A stretch of 64,000 nt of DNA from Paenibacillus sp. OVF10 (GTDB lineage: Bacteria; Bacillota; Bacilli; Paenibacillales; Paenibacillaceae), in NCBI GenBank assembly GCA_022836915.1, contig CP094668.1:6758001-6822000 (forward strand). Direction: 5' to 3'. Positions 8,649 through 19,116 of this stretch are shown here, piece after piece (position 1 is the stretch's first letter; the number at the start of each line of letters is the position of its first letter). A program made the translations under genes and the position numbers. The notes beneath the pieces are model-generated. The model was not told where the DNA came from, did not search any database, and saw only the letters and a program-made list of their open reading frames with translations.

Positions 8649-9990
8649 TGCACGATCCCTCCTTCAAGCCCCAGAGACTCCAGTTCCTTCTCTGCTTCCT
8701 TGTTACGGAACAGCTTGCTGAGTACCCGAATGCACGAGAAACACAGGATCAGATATAGCAAGATGAACAACACCAGCATCCATCCTACCGAAGTTGACGT
8801 CGTAGCCGCTTCCGCCACCTTCATATAACCGCGTAAGATCCAAGGCTGCCTGCCAACTTCGGCGAACATCCACCCCAGCTCGATGGCAATCATGGCCAGA
8901 GGCCCCAGCAAGACAATGCCAAGCAGCAGCCATTTGGGATACGGCTTGCGCCCTGGCAACCACCGCCGCAGTACATATAACACAGGAATCATCAGAATGA
9001 TCACTCCCGTTGTGACTTTCAGATCGAACATATAATGAATGGATAGTGGTGGTCTCAGATCCGCCGGAAATTCTTCGAGACCCTTCACTTCCGTATCTGG
9101 ACGATTACCCGCCAAAATGCTAAGGGCATAAGGAATCTCAATCGCGTATTTCACTTCATTATTTTCATCCAAAATCCCCCCATAAACGAGCGGTGCCTCT
9201 TTCATCGTCTTGAAATGCCATTCTGCGGCAGCCAACTTCTCCGGCTGATACTTCGCCAGAAATTTACCGGAGGAATCGCCGATCATGACGGTACTGACGG
9301 CAAATACGAGCGCAGATACCGTCGTGAGTTTCAGTGCTTTTTTGTAATACACATGATCCCGTCCCCGAAGCAAACTGAAGGCGGCTATCCCCGCCAGGAT
9401 ACCTGCACTCAAGGTGTAGGATGAGGCGAGTACATGGGACACTTTGGTTGGCGTTGCCGGATTCAACATGGCAGCAATCGGATGAATGTCCTTCATGATG
9501 CCATTAATCAGGGTGAATCCCTGAGGCTGGTTCATGAAGGAATTCACCGTTGTAATGAAAATCGCAGATGCAGATGAGCCGAGAGCTACCGGAATCAACA
9601 GCAGCATATGCGTATATTTCTTTTGAAACGATCCCACGTATAGAGGTAAATCCCAAGAAAGATCGCCTCTATAAAAAACGCGAACGTCTCCATAAACAGT
9701 GGCAACGCAATCGCCTGACCCGCGACCCGCATAAACATCGGCCACAGCAGACTGAGCTGTAATCCGATCGAGGTGCCTGTAACGACGCCCACGGCAACGG
9801 TGATGACAAAACCTCGCGCCCACCTGCGTGCCAGCAGGGTGTAATGCATATCATTGGTTCGTAGTCCTCGCCACTCGGCCAAGGCAATCATGAGTGGAAC
9901 ACCTACACCAATAGATGCAAAAATAATGTGCACAAACAGGGTAAGGCCGGTTAGTATCCGGCTGAGCAAAACAGGGTCCAGAGATGACAT
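8645..9990 (-). CDS. cydA: Cytochrome bd ubiquinol oxidase subunit I (frameshifted)
   Basis: Catalytic, haem-carrying subunit of the bd oxidase, a high-affinity quinol:oxygen oxidoreductase of the membrane. Visible hallmarks are RILTGLTLFVHIIFASIGVG with an axial-ligand histidine near the N-terminus, FIEAIFLGIYLYTWDRF, the quinol-loop region with KYQPEKLAAAEWHF, and GWMFAEVGRQPW. The frame breaks at a TTTT run (9621-9624, A4 on the coding strand). With A5 the protein reads DRFKKKYTHMLLLIPVALGS and continues to about 449 residues. The apparent downstream reading frame extends about 65 codons too far upstream as nonsense. First gene of cydA-cydB-(cydS). Confidence 0.88.
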
Positions 9991-10054
9991 GGTTACACTC
10001 CTCTTTCACATAATCGTTATGTACGACAGCAGTTACTCTGCTTGAACATGTATC

Positions 10055-10159
10055 TCAATAACTCATGATTCGGATGATGCTCTTCACAACGGCATACAGC
10101 ACAACCACAGCTGCAACCAGACAGACGATAATGAGTGTTTTCTCTTGTTTACGGAACAT
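10055..10159 (-). CDS. Single-helix membrane micropeptide upstream of cydA
   Basis: A 34-residue peptide with a basic start (MFRKQEKT), one hydrophobic helix (LIIVCLVAAVVVLYAVV) and a basic tail. The AAAGGAGG ribosome binding site is strong, 12 bases before the ATG. It lies on the same strand as cydA, about 65 bases upstream, and after the terminator of the kinase gene, so it may be the first gene of the cyd transcript. I know of no named family. It could be another small oxidase partner or an independent membrane peptide. Confidence 0.4.
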   Translation of the reverse strand: MFRKQEKTLIIVCLVAAVVVLYAVVKSIIRIMSY

Positions 10160-10255
10160 ATACCTGCCGTCCTCCTTTTGCATGGGATGCAAATTATGGC
10201 TCTATAGACAGTTTGCAAAAGAAGTTGTTTTTTTATCCGGGGAAATTGAAAAACA

Positions 10256-10305
10256 AAAAAAGCCTTTCCCCTTATCACGCTCACGCGCTGAAGGGCAAAG
10301 GCTCT
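10256..10305 (-). terminator. Terminator after histidine kinase gene
   Basis: On the minus strand, AGCCTTTGCCCTT...AAGGGGAAAGGCT followed by seven Ts, 70 bases after the kinase stop. Confidence 0.8.
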
Positions 10306-10374
10306 ATCCGTAGGTCTCGTAAATAATTATTATTTATAAAAAAGTGAAATACATTTCTTCATCCATCATTAAAT

Positions 10375-13220
10375 TTACACCAATACGTCCTGCTTGGGCA
10401 GTCGAACCTTGAACGTACTTCCTTTGTCCGGTGCAGATATAAAGGTCAGTGTACCCTTGTGATCCTCTACAATTTTACGGGAAATGTACAACCCAATTCC
10501 TGTTCCACCAATCTGCCGATGATCTGAATTATCGACCCGATAGAATTTGTTGAACAGCATGTCCTTCTCTTGCTCCGCAATGCCTATTCCGTAGTCACGC
10601 ACATCAAGACATAACCATTCCTCTTCTTCCCATAACGTCACATCGATACGATCGGCTCCCGGAGAATACTTGACTGCATTGCCCACCAGATTATGCAGAA
10701 CCTGAACCATCCTGTTCTGGTCAGCATAAGCAAAAAGTCTCCATTAAACGTATGCACGTAGATACGTTGGGCAGACTTCATATTCCACTGTTCGGCAACC
10801 CCTTCTACCAACTCAACCAGCGGTACATACGTCATGTGGTAAGTCATACCTTCGTTGTCGAGGCGCTGAATATCGAGTACATCATCGAGCAAACTGCTCA
10901 GCCGCTTGCCCTCCGAAGAGATGGTCTGCATGAATTCCCGCTGCTGAGCTGCCGGAAGGTCATACATCATCATTAATTCCACATATCCCATAATGGTGGC
11001 TACAGGCGTTCGAAGCTCATGAGATACCACACTGATCAGCTCATTTTTCATCCGATCCAGCCGTTCTTCTCCTGTCCGGTCACGGAACACTAGCAGAAAC
11101 CCATGGTTTTTACCCGGGACATCCATCTGCTTCATGTACAAGGAAAATACACTTTTATCCACATTATTGAATATAAATTCGGTCTCGATAAACGCTGTTT
11201 CTCCATTCAGGAATGCTCTCGTCTGTTCCATCAGATTGAAGTTGTCCGTTAATACCATCGTATCAATCGCCTGCGCCAAATCTTCAATGGATCTGCCCAT
11301 AAAATCACCCAAACCAAACATCTCTTCTATCCTTCGGTTGACGATGGTTATGGTCCCTGATCGATCAGACATCACAAGCCCTTCTCGTACGGATTCAATA
11401 AATTGCTCACTGATATCTCGCTGTTCCTGAATGGCAATCTTCTCATTGAACAACTCTGAGTTCAGCTTCTCCAGCGCCAGGGCATGACGTACACGATCTT
11501 CTTCTGCTCTGGTCCGCTCTGTAATATCCTTAATAAACAGGTTATATAATGTCTCATTTTTGCCCAACTGGATCTCAACAATTTTGTACTCAATCGGAAA
11601 TACGGAACCATCCCGTCGAATACCTGAAATTTCTTCAACGATGGTGTATCTTTTACCTTCAACATATTCAAATCGCTCCAGCAAATTCTTGATCTCCTTG
11701 CAGCTGGCCCCTTGAAAAAGAGTCGGCGCTTCCTTGTGCAGAATCACTTCTTCCCGACGCAATCCAAACATTCTTTCAGCCTCCGGATTAAACTCAACGA
11801 TCAACCCATTGGAGTCCACAGCGATAATCGCATCAATAGAGGATTCAATAATGGCACGTTTGACCTCTTCACTATTCTTGAGTTCCTTGGTACGCTCAAT
11901 AACCCTGTCCTCCAGCGTTAACTTGTCGTGACGAATCTGTTCGAATTGTTCCAGCAGCACATCAGCCATTTTGCGCAAATTGCCAATCAGGATCTGTACT
12001 TCGGTTACATGGCTGGTTGGCCACTCCATCTTCCCATTTCGAAACAGCAGTCTCGGAAGAGAGCCTGTCATCCTAGTCAGTCTTAACAACGGGCTAACAA
12101 CCTTACTGCTGAGAGGAGCCGCTACGATCATGGAAGCCACGATGATGATGAACAGGGATTGCAGCGTGGTCAGGTAAATGGATTCGATTCGGGGGTAATA
12201 CTCGGACGAGTCGGTCACAATGAATACCCGATAAGGTGTTAACCTTGTCATTTCTGCTTCATAGATAAAAGAGGCTTGTTTCCAGTGATTCAATACATCG
12301 CTGTAATGGATATTTGCGGAACTTAACAGAAAGAGATTATCCCTTGATTTCAGAAGACGGAATCTGTCCATGTCCAGGTAATCGCCTGCCTGAAGTGTAT
12401 TCAATCCAGAAGCGACGACCGTATCATTCCGATCCAGCAGAATCACATTCACGCCTAGTAGATGATGATAACGCGCCATATTCTGATCCATATTCTCGGA
12501 GGTAACATACTCTTCATCAATATCCTGAACAACCGCAGTCGCTGCATATTTCATATCACGTAATATGGCATCATTCATTTGATCCAATTGTCTGCGGCTA
12601 TCTGCGGATAACAGTACGAGAGAAACAAATACCACAAAGGCGACTACATATTTAAACGCAATTCTTGTTAATGGGATGGTTCCCATGCGTTTTGATTTGT
12701 GTTCACCCGTAGTGATCCAAAAATCAACTACAATTCCCGCAATCAGCGCATTCACCATACCAATCACAGCAATATACATATACTCATACTTCAAATCGTC
12801 TATATTTAAACCCAACATAAAATGCCCGGTATAGATAACAGGAAGTAACATGACTACCCAAAAGACAGCATTAGCCTTGATTAAGCTGCCATTCTTCCAG
12901 CGGATCTGCCAAACGAGCATCCAGATTAATTCCATGAAGTGGGCAAGCATGACAGTTAGATTGTGCGGCACAAAGCCGACAAAGACAGTATTCAGCAGAT
13001 GGATGACTGTAAGGGTGACAAATCCATAGATGGCCCCATGCAAACGAAGAGCAACGAGTGCTGCCGCGCTCCCAATCATAAACTGTACACCATAGAATAA
13101 AGTAAACGGAAAAATGGTGCTTAGTGAGCCCAGAATGATCAGAATGCTGGTCCCAATCCAGGGTATTCTCAGCTTCAACACGACCCAATCCAGCATTTGT
13201 CTTGCCTTTATACGATCCAT
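10375..13220 (-). CDS. Membrane histidine kinase with sensor loop and two PAS domains (frameshifted)
   Basis: A large sensor kinase of about 950 residues. Residues 1-200 hold six or seven hydrophobic helices. Another helix, an extracytoplasmic loop of about 130 residues (roughly 220-350) and a further helix follow, then a HAMP-like stretch. PAS domain 1 (about 450-570) includes IIESSIDAIIAVDSNG and a PAC tail DITERTRAEED. PAS 2 covers about 600-715. The HisKA box VSHELRTPVATIMGYVEL places the phospho-His near residue 735. The ATPase part has N-box NLVGNAVKYSPG and G-boxes DYGIGIA and GGTGIGLYI. It is split by a missing T in the T5 run (10732-10736); restoration gives FNGDFFAYADQNRMVQVL. Divergent from its probable partner regulator. 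Confidence 0.85.
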
Positions 13221-13226
13221 AAGCAT

Positions 13227-13562
13227 TTGCCCTCATGGATCATTTTTTCTTCTGTTTTCAACAACAACGTTGGTTCCCCTATAAACTTAAGCGGATACAA
13301 TATTACTTTTTTCCCCTTAACTCGTTCTGATCCATTATACTGTAATTAATACTTGGTGTAGCTTTGGGAAATTCTGATTGATCGGCAACCAAACTGCATT
13401 CATGCTAGAATATTGAAGTTCATTCAAAAGCGTATTCTTTCTCTACATATACATCCTATATTTTGGGATAGAAACATTAAAAAATTTGCGGCATTTATTC
13501 GCAATTCACCTTGTTTTTTTAGCATTTTCTTAACATATTATTTTCACCAGGAGTGTGACCCT
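13227..13562. other. Divergent intergenic region between kinase and regulator
   Basis: AT-rich 336-base spacer with outward transcription on both sides. It ends with an AGGAGTG binding site for the response regulator. I found no convincing direct or inverted repeat that could be assigned as an autoregulatory operator, and no coding signal. The promoters for both genes must lie here. Confidence 0.4.
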
Positions 13563-14259
13563 ATGACTATCAAAGTACTTCTTATAGAAGATGAGAAAAA
13601 TCTGGCCGACATGATTGCTTTCTTTCTTGAGGAGGAAGGATACATCACTGAACGGGTTCATCATGCCCGCGAGGCACTTCAACTGTTTCCACAATTCCAG
13701 CCGGATATTGTTGTAACGGATCTCATGCTTCCTGAAATGGATGGAAATGATCTCGTAGAAGCCTTTCGCCAGCACTCCACTGTGCCCATTCTGATGATCT
13801 CGGCAAGCACCATGCTGAATGATCGACTTCGTGCATTACATAATGGTGCGGATGACTTTCTGTGCAAACCATTTAGTTTGAAAGAGTTGGATGCCCGGAT
13901 TAAAGCACTGCTGCGAAGATCAATCATTTCCTATAAGGATAAACCGGTAAAAGAAGACAAGCAGGCAGAGGTTACTGGACATGTAAATGTGAATGAGTAC
14001 AGAAGAACTCTGTTTGTGGATGGTGTTGAAATCGAGGTCACTCATATTGAGTTTGAGATTATGAAGGAATTGTACCGCAATCCGGGTAAAGTGTTCACCC
14101 GCAATGAGCTGATGGATCGGATCAAAGGCTCCGAACGGGCCTATCTGGATCGTACCATTGATGTTCATATCTCAAGTCTGCGAAAAAATTGAGCCTGACC
14201 CCAAAAACCCACGTTATATTAAGACGGTTTGGGGAACAGGCTATAAATATGTGATCTAA
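13563..14259 (+). CDS. OmpR/PhoB-family response regulator (frameshifted near C-terminus)
   Basis: DNA-binding response regulator. The receiver domain (residues 1-120) has the acidic pair IEDEKN, phospho-acceptor aspartate in VVTDLMLPEMDG and the switch lysine in FLCKPF. The C-terminal winged helix includes NPGKVFTRNELMDRI and RTIDVHISSLRK. The frame stops in the A-run at 14183-14188, but the next bases encode IEPDPKNPRYIKTVWGTGYK, the expected end of the winged helix, closing at 14259. The run needs two more As (LRKKIEPD) or one fewer. I start at the ATG at 13563 after AGGAGTG. It is divergent from the kinase at 10375-13220, its likely partner. Targets are unknown. Confidence 0.85.
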
Positions 14260-14307
14260 TACGATCGTAACGATTAAAAAGTTAAACATCTTTGGCCATA
14301 TCTCTCT

Positions 14308-14727
14308 TTATCTCATGGATAAGATGGGCGGTATGGCTATTTCTGATTTATGGACAGACGAAGAATGCAACCAATTTTCCATATCCTTGATTAGTTGATT
14401 CGGGTCTTGCTCGTTCCAGAGAATCATCTTCATCTCACCTGTACCTGTAATCTGTTGCAGGTGACGCTTCCGAATTAGGGAATGGAAATCCGTAATGACC
14501 AGTAACGGAAGTTGTGGCATAAAAGCCCGAATGGCATTTGCTGCTGACACCGCTTCTTCGGCATTCTGATAGTCAACAATACAATAACGGGCATTTTCCC
14601 AACTTCCCCGATGTGTTTCTATCGCAGAACCGGATGTTGAGTCCTCAATCCAGTTCCTGAACAATTGAATAATATTCTCATATGCAATACGACGTTTTCC
14701 ATCCGAGAGCACGGTAATGGGTTCCAT
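14308..14727 (-). CDS. Receiver-like protein of unknown function
   Basis: A 139-residue soluble protein. Its middle, ARYCIVDYQNAEEAVSAANA followed by LPLLVITDFHSLIR, has the strand-helix rhythm and the aspartate-after-hydrophobic-strand pattern of a receiver fold. A full set of phosphorylation residues is not evident. I do not recognise a family. A weak binding site (GGAGGTTATACC) precedes the ATG. It lies downstream of and convergent with the response regulator gene. It could be a degenerate receiver or a small regulatory protein. Confidence 0.45.
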   Translation of the reverse strand: MEPITVLSDGKRRIAYENIIQLFRNWIEDSTSGSAIETHRGSWENARYCIVDYQNAEEAVSAANAIRAFMPQLPLLVITDFHSLIRKRHLQQITGTGEMKMILWNEQDPNQLIKDMENWLHSSSVHKSEIAIPPILSMR

Positions 14728-14969
14728 AGGTATAACCTCCAGTTGATTCTTATCTTTATTGTGCCAATTTTCGTTTAAAAATGTTTGTGCGTGAACATGA
14801 AAGAAGTGTTAACAAATTTCGTACTTCTTCACATTAAGTGTTAGACACGTCCACTTCATTTCTGGATGATTTCGCAGATTCCACACATTGATGTAAAATA
14901 GAGAAATACCCGTGTGATTTAATTTACGGGAAGTGAAAGATGAATCTGGTACTATAGGAGGTTACATTG

Positions 14970-16111
14970 ATGAATATTGTTTCCATTGAACCAACACCGA
15001 GTCCAAATACGATGATGCTACATCTCGATGAACGTCTGGAGGACGGAATTCGCAAAACATATACCCTGGACAACGAACGATCTGCTCCGGCGTTCATTCG
15101 CCAGATGCTTCATATTCCCGGTGTAAAGAGTGTGTTCCACACAACAGACTTTGTCGCACTTGATCGTAAAGGGAATGCCGACTGGTCCGTTATCTTGGGC
15201 GAAGTCCAAAATCGCCTTGGACAGCAAGGCATTGATCTGGACTGGATTGAATCCGAAGATGGTTCAGGCGAGCACTTCGGAGAAGCACAGGTATTTGTAC
15301 AATTCTTCCGAGGTGTACCGATGCAAATTAGGGTCAAGGCCGGGGTCAAGGAAGAACGAATCTCGTTGTCGGACCGCTTTGTCAAAGCAGTGACGGAAGT
15401 CGCCAGTGCAACGATGATCAAAGAACGTAAACTGAGCGATTACGGCGTTCGATATGGCGAGTTACCGGACATCGCACGTGAAGTCGAACAGGAATTGGAA
15501 GCCGCTTATCCCCGGAACGACTCGAGCAGGTTATCAAACAGGCCATTGAACATGGTACCAAATCCGAAGAGTTCGTCGAGCGCCGCCGTGAATTGGATGG
15601 AGCCGAACTTGAAGAGGCTCTGCGAAACGAGGATTGGAATGTTCGCTATGCGGCATTTGACGGCATGGAGCCTACGGCAGAAAGACTGCCTCTCGTAGCC
15701 CATGCCTTACATGACAACAAAATGCAGATACGTCGCTTGGCCGTGGTATACCTGGGTGACATCCGTACACCGGAAGCGATGGAACTGCTGTATGAAGCGC
15801 TTCAGGACAGTTCTCCTGCGGTACGCCGGACTGCTGGGGATACCTTGTCTGATATCGGTGATCCTGCCGCCACTCCAGCAATGACAGCTACGTTATCCGA
15901 TAAAAGTAAACTTGTACGCTGGCGTGCAGCACGTTTTCTCTATGAGGTGGGAACTGAAGAAGCAGAGCAAGCGTTGCGAGTTGCAGCCGATGATCCTGAA
16001 TTTGAAGTCAGCCTACAAGCCAAGATGGCTCTGGAGCGGATCGAATCGGGCGAACAGGCCGCTGGAACGGTATGGCAGCAGATGGCTGGCCGTAACAAAA
16101 AAGAGGAATAG
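14970..16111 (+). CDS. CvfC/YpgR-type protein: Nfu N-terminal domain plus HEAT repeats (frameshifted)
   Basis: Resembles the conserved virulence factor C family of Firmicutes. Residues 1-90 are an Nfu/NifU N-terminal-like domain (SIEPTPSPNTMMLHLD ... HIPGVKSVFHTTDFVAL), as in iron-sulfur scaffold proteins. The C-terminal part is a run of HEAT-like repeats such as VRYAAFDGMEP, RRLAVVYLGDIRTPEAMELL and VRWRAARFLYEVG. The two halves are in different frames. One extra C in the C4 run at 15510-15513 gives AAYPPERLEQVIKQAIEHG and a protein of about 380 residues, as expected. The start is the ATG after GGAGGTTACATTG. The molecular role is not established; a scaffold or adaptor function is inferred. 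Confidence 0.8.
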
Positions 16112-16224
16112 TCCTCTCTCAGACCTCACATCCAACAATTGTTATTGCACTGGAAAACCATGCGCGTTATACTGATTGTCTGTTTACTAAACAGGACACA
16201 CGGTGTTAAGTTGTGTTGTTCATA

Positions 16225-16470
16225 ATTTCATAGACAATAGATACACCTCATCCATTGATGGTGAGGTAGAGGTCGCGGGTGCGATCAGTACGCTGATGGA
16301 GGCGCTAAGGAGCCGCTTATGAGATCAGCCGAAAGGTGTACCCGCCGAAGCTTACTGGACGTTCCTTATACGGTCCGGTGAGCTGGGGCTGCTGTCGAAA
16401 GGCGCAGAACTGTCACGGAAGTACATTTCCTTTATATAAAGGTATGAATTCTTCTGTGTTGAGCTATCTT
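16225..16470 (+). promoter_or_regulatory. Lysine riboswitch (L box)
   Basis: The 5' leader of the amino-acid permease holds the conserved L-box blocks in order: GAGGTAGAGGTCGCGG, GATCAGTA, AGCCGAAAGG, CCGCCGAAGC, GCTGGGGCTGCTGTC, and near the end AGAACTGTCACGG. Together with the downstream terminator this predicts lysine-induced premature termination. Boundaries are approximate because the closing P1 helix was not folded by computer. Confidence 0.9.
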
Positions 16471-16505
16471 AATCATCTGGGACATGGTGCGGACATTGAA
16501 ATATT

Positions 16506-16540
16506 AAAGACCGCAGGCTGATGCCTGTGGTCTTTTTGTT
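16506..16540 (+). terminator. Expression-platform terminator of the L box
   Basis: AGACCGCAGGC-TGAT-GCCTGTGGTCT followed by TTTTTG, between the riboswitch aptamer and the permease start. It is the expected lysine-dependent off switch. Confidence 0.9.
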
Positions 16541-16591
16541 TATGAATTCAAGTATCGCAAACATCAGTATATCGAATGAAGGAGTGTTTCC

Positions 16592-18073
16592 ATGCAAGAC
16601 CGCAGTAACCCAACAACAACTGGACCTTCCCTGAAAAAAGGATTACGCGCACGCCATATGACGATGATCGCCCTCGGTGGCTCGATTGGTACCGGGCTGT
16701 TTCTCGCAAGTGGTACCGCCATCTCAACCGCAGGCCCTGGTGGAGCATTAATTGCCTATGCGGCCGTTGGCATCATGGTTTATTTCCTAATGACCAGCCT
16801 TGGTGAACTTGCTACCTTTATGCCGGACTCCGGTTCATTTAATACGTATGCCGCACGTTTTGTCGATCCTGCTCTCGGGTTCGCCATGGGTTGGAACTTC
16901 TGGTACAACTGGGCGGTAACCATTGCAGCAGAACTTGCTGCCGCTACTGTACTCATTAAATACTGGTTCCCCGACAGTTCGTCCATGTTATGGAGCTTAT
17001 TGTTTCTCGTACTGATCTTTGCCTTGAACGTGTTGTCCGTTAAAGGCTATGGAGAGTCCGAGTACTGGTTCGCCATTATCAAAGTCGCTACTGTGATCAT
17101 CTTCCTGGCCGTTGGTGTGCTCATGATCTTTGGTATTATGGGTGGAGAAGCGGTTGGTTTCAGCAACTTCACCATCGGTGATGCGCCCATCCATGGCGGA
17201 TTCTTCGCTGTGCTTGGTGTGTTCATGGCTGCTGGATTCTCATTCCAAGGTACCGAACTTATCGGGGTAGCCGCCGGTGAAAGTGAAAACCCGCGCGAAA
17301 ATGTACCTCGTGCAATTCGTCAGGTATTTTGGCGCATTCTGATTTTTTACATCTTGGCGATTACCGTGATCAGTCTGATCATCCCGTATACGCATCCGAA
17401 TCTGCTTAAAGGTGATCTGGAAAATATCGGTGTCAGTCCGTTCACACTGGTGTTTGAGAAAGCTGGCCTCGCCATTGCAGCTTCCGTGATGAATGCCGTT
17501 ATTTTAACCTCTGTACTCTCTGCCGGTAACTCAGGCATGTATGCTTCAAGTCGGGTTCTCTATGCCCTTGCCAGAGACGGTAAAGCCCCTCGTTTCCTGG
17601 GTAAGCTGAATAAAAAAGGCATTCCAATGAATGCACTTTTGCTTACAACAGCTGTTGGTATGTTGGCATTCCTTGCCTCCCTGTTCGGCGATGGGATTGT
17701 GTACACCTGGTTGTTGAATGCATCCGGTATGTGTGGTTTTATCACTTGGCTGGGTATCGCTATCAGTCATTATCGCTTCCGTCGTGCATACGTTGCACAA
17801 GGCAGGGATCTGAGCGATCTGCCTTACCGTGCACGCTGGTTCCCTTTTGGGCCGATCTTTGCTTTTGTCCTGTGTATCATCGTGATCATCGGACAGAACT
17901 ACCAGGCATTCACGGGTGATCAGATCGACTGGAGTGGAGCCATCGTTGCCTACCTGAGCGTACCCCTGTTCCTGGTGTTGTGGCTCGGTTACAAATGGAT
18001 CAAAAAGACCAAAGTGGTGCCGCTGAAGGAATGTGATTTCACACCTACCGATTCACCAAGTGACAAGCACTAA
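16592..18073 (+). CDS. lysP: Lysine-specific permease (APC superfamily)
   Basis: A 493-residue amino-acid/proton symporter with 12 predicted membrane helices. The APC signature GGSIGTGLFLASGTAI is in helix 1 and the loop GVAAGESENPRENVPRAIRQ follows helix 6. The family (LysP, GabP, AroP-like) is clear from sequence. The lysine assignment rests on the L-box riboswitch directly upstream, which in known cases controls lysine synthesis and uptake. The ATG follows GAAGGAG. The gene is intact and monocistronic, with a terminator after it. Confidence 0.88.
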   Translation: MQDRSNPTTTGPSLKKGLRARHMTMIALGGSIGTGLFLASGTAISTAGPGGALIAYAAVGIMVYFLMTSLGELATFMPDSGSFNTYAARFVDPALGFAMGWNFWYNWAVTIAAELAAATVLIKYWFPDSSSMLWSLLFLVLIFALNVLSVKGYGESEYWFAIIKVATVIIFLAVGVLMIFGIMGGEAVGFSNFTIGDAPIHGGFFAVLGVFMAAGFSFQGTELIGVAAGESENPRENVPRAIRQVFWRILIFYILAITVISLIIPYTHPNLLKGDLENIGVSPFTLVFEKAGLAIAASVMNAVILTSVLSAGNSGMYASSRVLYALARDGKAPRFLGKLNKKGIPMNALLLTTAVGMLAFLASLFGDGIVYTWLLNASGMCGFITWLGIAISHYRFRRAYVAQGRDLSDLPYRARWFPFGPIFAFVLCIIVIIGQNYQAFTGDQIDWSGAIVAYLSVPLFLVLWLGYKWIKKTKVVPLKECDFTPTDSPSDKH

Positions 18074-18163
18074 CGAAACAATATTTACACTTGCCACTTC
18101 GATGACAGAATAACCTTCCGATCGCTGTTATCAACTTATACAGCGGATACGATTTAACATATT

Positions 18164-18225
18164 AAAAAACCTCCCCGTGGCGTTGCAGTTTTCCTACTGT
18201 AGCGAAACGGGGAGGTTTTTGTTTT
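18164..18225. terminator. Terminator after lysP
   Basis: AAAACCTCCCCGT...ACGGGGAGGTTTTTG, a long GC-rich stem with T-runs on both strands. Confidence 0.85.
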
Positions 18226-18348
18226 GGGGCGGCTTCCCCTTCGAACATTTCTGTACATCCTTTCGTCCCTGTCCATATTTTGTATAGGTCGGTAAGTAAA
18301 ATAGAGAAAGGTATACAATTTTTCTTGGACAACGGGAGTTGATGTATA

Positions 18349-18990
18349 ATGAAAAAATTCTCTATCCTGCTCGTTCTACTGGGCATCCTGATCATCAGCT
18401 TTCCTTTCCTGCGGGAAACGTATTATGACTGGCAGCAAACCCGTGTCATGAACGATCTGGAGCAATTGCAAAACGGCTTGTCTACGCTTAATCACTCCTT
18501 CGAACAAGGCATACAGGATGCAACTTCTGCAGAGCCGACTACGGATAGTACAGATACAGTGCAAGAGGCCTCCTCGAATACGTTGGGGGTACTATCCATT
18601 GACAAGATTGATGTCCGCTTACCGATTCTGGAGGGTGCAACGGAAGCTAACATGAAGGTAGCTGCAACCCATCTTGTCGAAACCACTAGGATAGGTAACA
18701 AGGGTAATGCCGCCATAGCCGCTCATCGCGCCCACAAAAAAGGACGGCTGTTCAATCGTCTGGGAGAACTCCAGATTGGGGATTCGATGCAAGTCACCTT
18801 GGCAGATCGAACGATTATCCAGTACAAGGTAGATCAGATATCCGTTGTAGAGCCAAATGACTTGTGTGTGCTGGAAGACCCCGGACTTGGCCAGGTCCTT
18901 ACCTTAATTACCTGTGATCCACTCGTCAATCCAACACATCGCTTAATTGTAAGAGCTATTGCAGTGAAACCAAATGTTACGGGGACCTGA
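18349..18990 (+). CDS. Class D sortase
   Basis: Membrane-anchored transpeptidase that joins LPXTG-type proteins to cell wall. It has an N-terminal signal-anchor (residues 4-22, FSILLVLLGILIISFPFL), a spacer of about 55 residues, then the sortase beta-barrel. Catalytic residues are visible: His in AIAAHRAHKKGRLF, Cys in LTLITCDP and Arg in HRLIVRA. The compact size (213 residues) and the NAAIAAHRA pattern fit class D. A probable substrate, the LPQTG protein, lies next to it in the opposite orientation. The ribosome binding site is GGGAG. Intact. Confidence 0.88.
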   Translation: MKKFSILLVLLGILIISFPFLRETYYDWQQTRVMNDLEQLQNGLSTLNHSFEQGIQDATSAEPTTDSTDTVQEASSNTLGVLSIDKIDVRLPILEGATEANMKVAATHLVETTRIGNKGNAAIAAHRAHKKGRLFNRLGELQIGDSMQVTLADRTIIQYKVDQISVVEPNDLCVLEDPGLGQVLTLITCDPLVNPTHRLIVRAIAVKPNVTGT

Positions 18991-19009
18991 TCCTTCCTAA
19001 ATATCACTA

Positions 19010-19078
19010 AAAAATACCCTCTAGCGTATTCACACGTCGACGCTAAGTCTTCGTAGTGATTGCTAGAGGGTATTTTTA
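19010..19078. terminator. Bidirectional terminator between sortase and LPXTG protein
   Basis: AAATACCCTCTAGC...GCTAGAGGGTATTTTT hairpin with a loop of about 36 bases, between two convergent genes. Confidence 0.8.
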
Positions 19079-19116
19079 TCTACACACGACGAATCTTAGT
19101 TACTGCGTGTTTTGAT

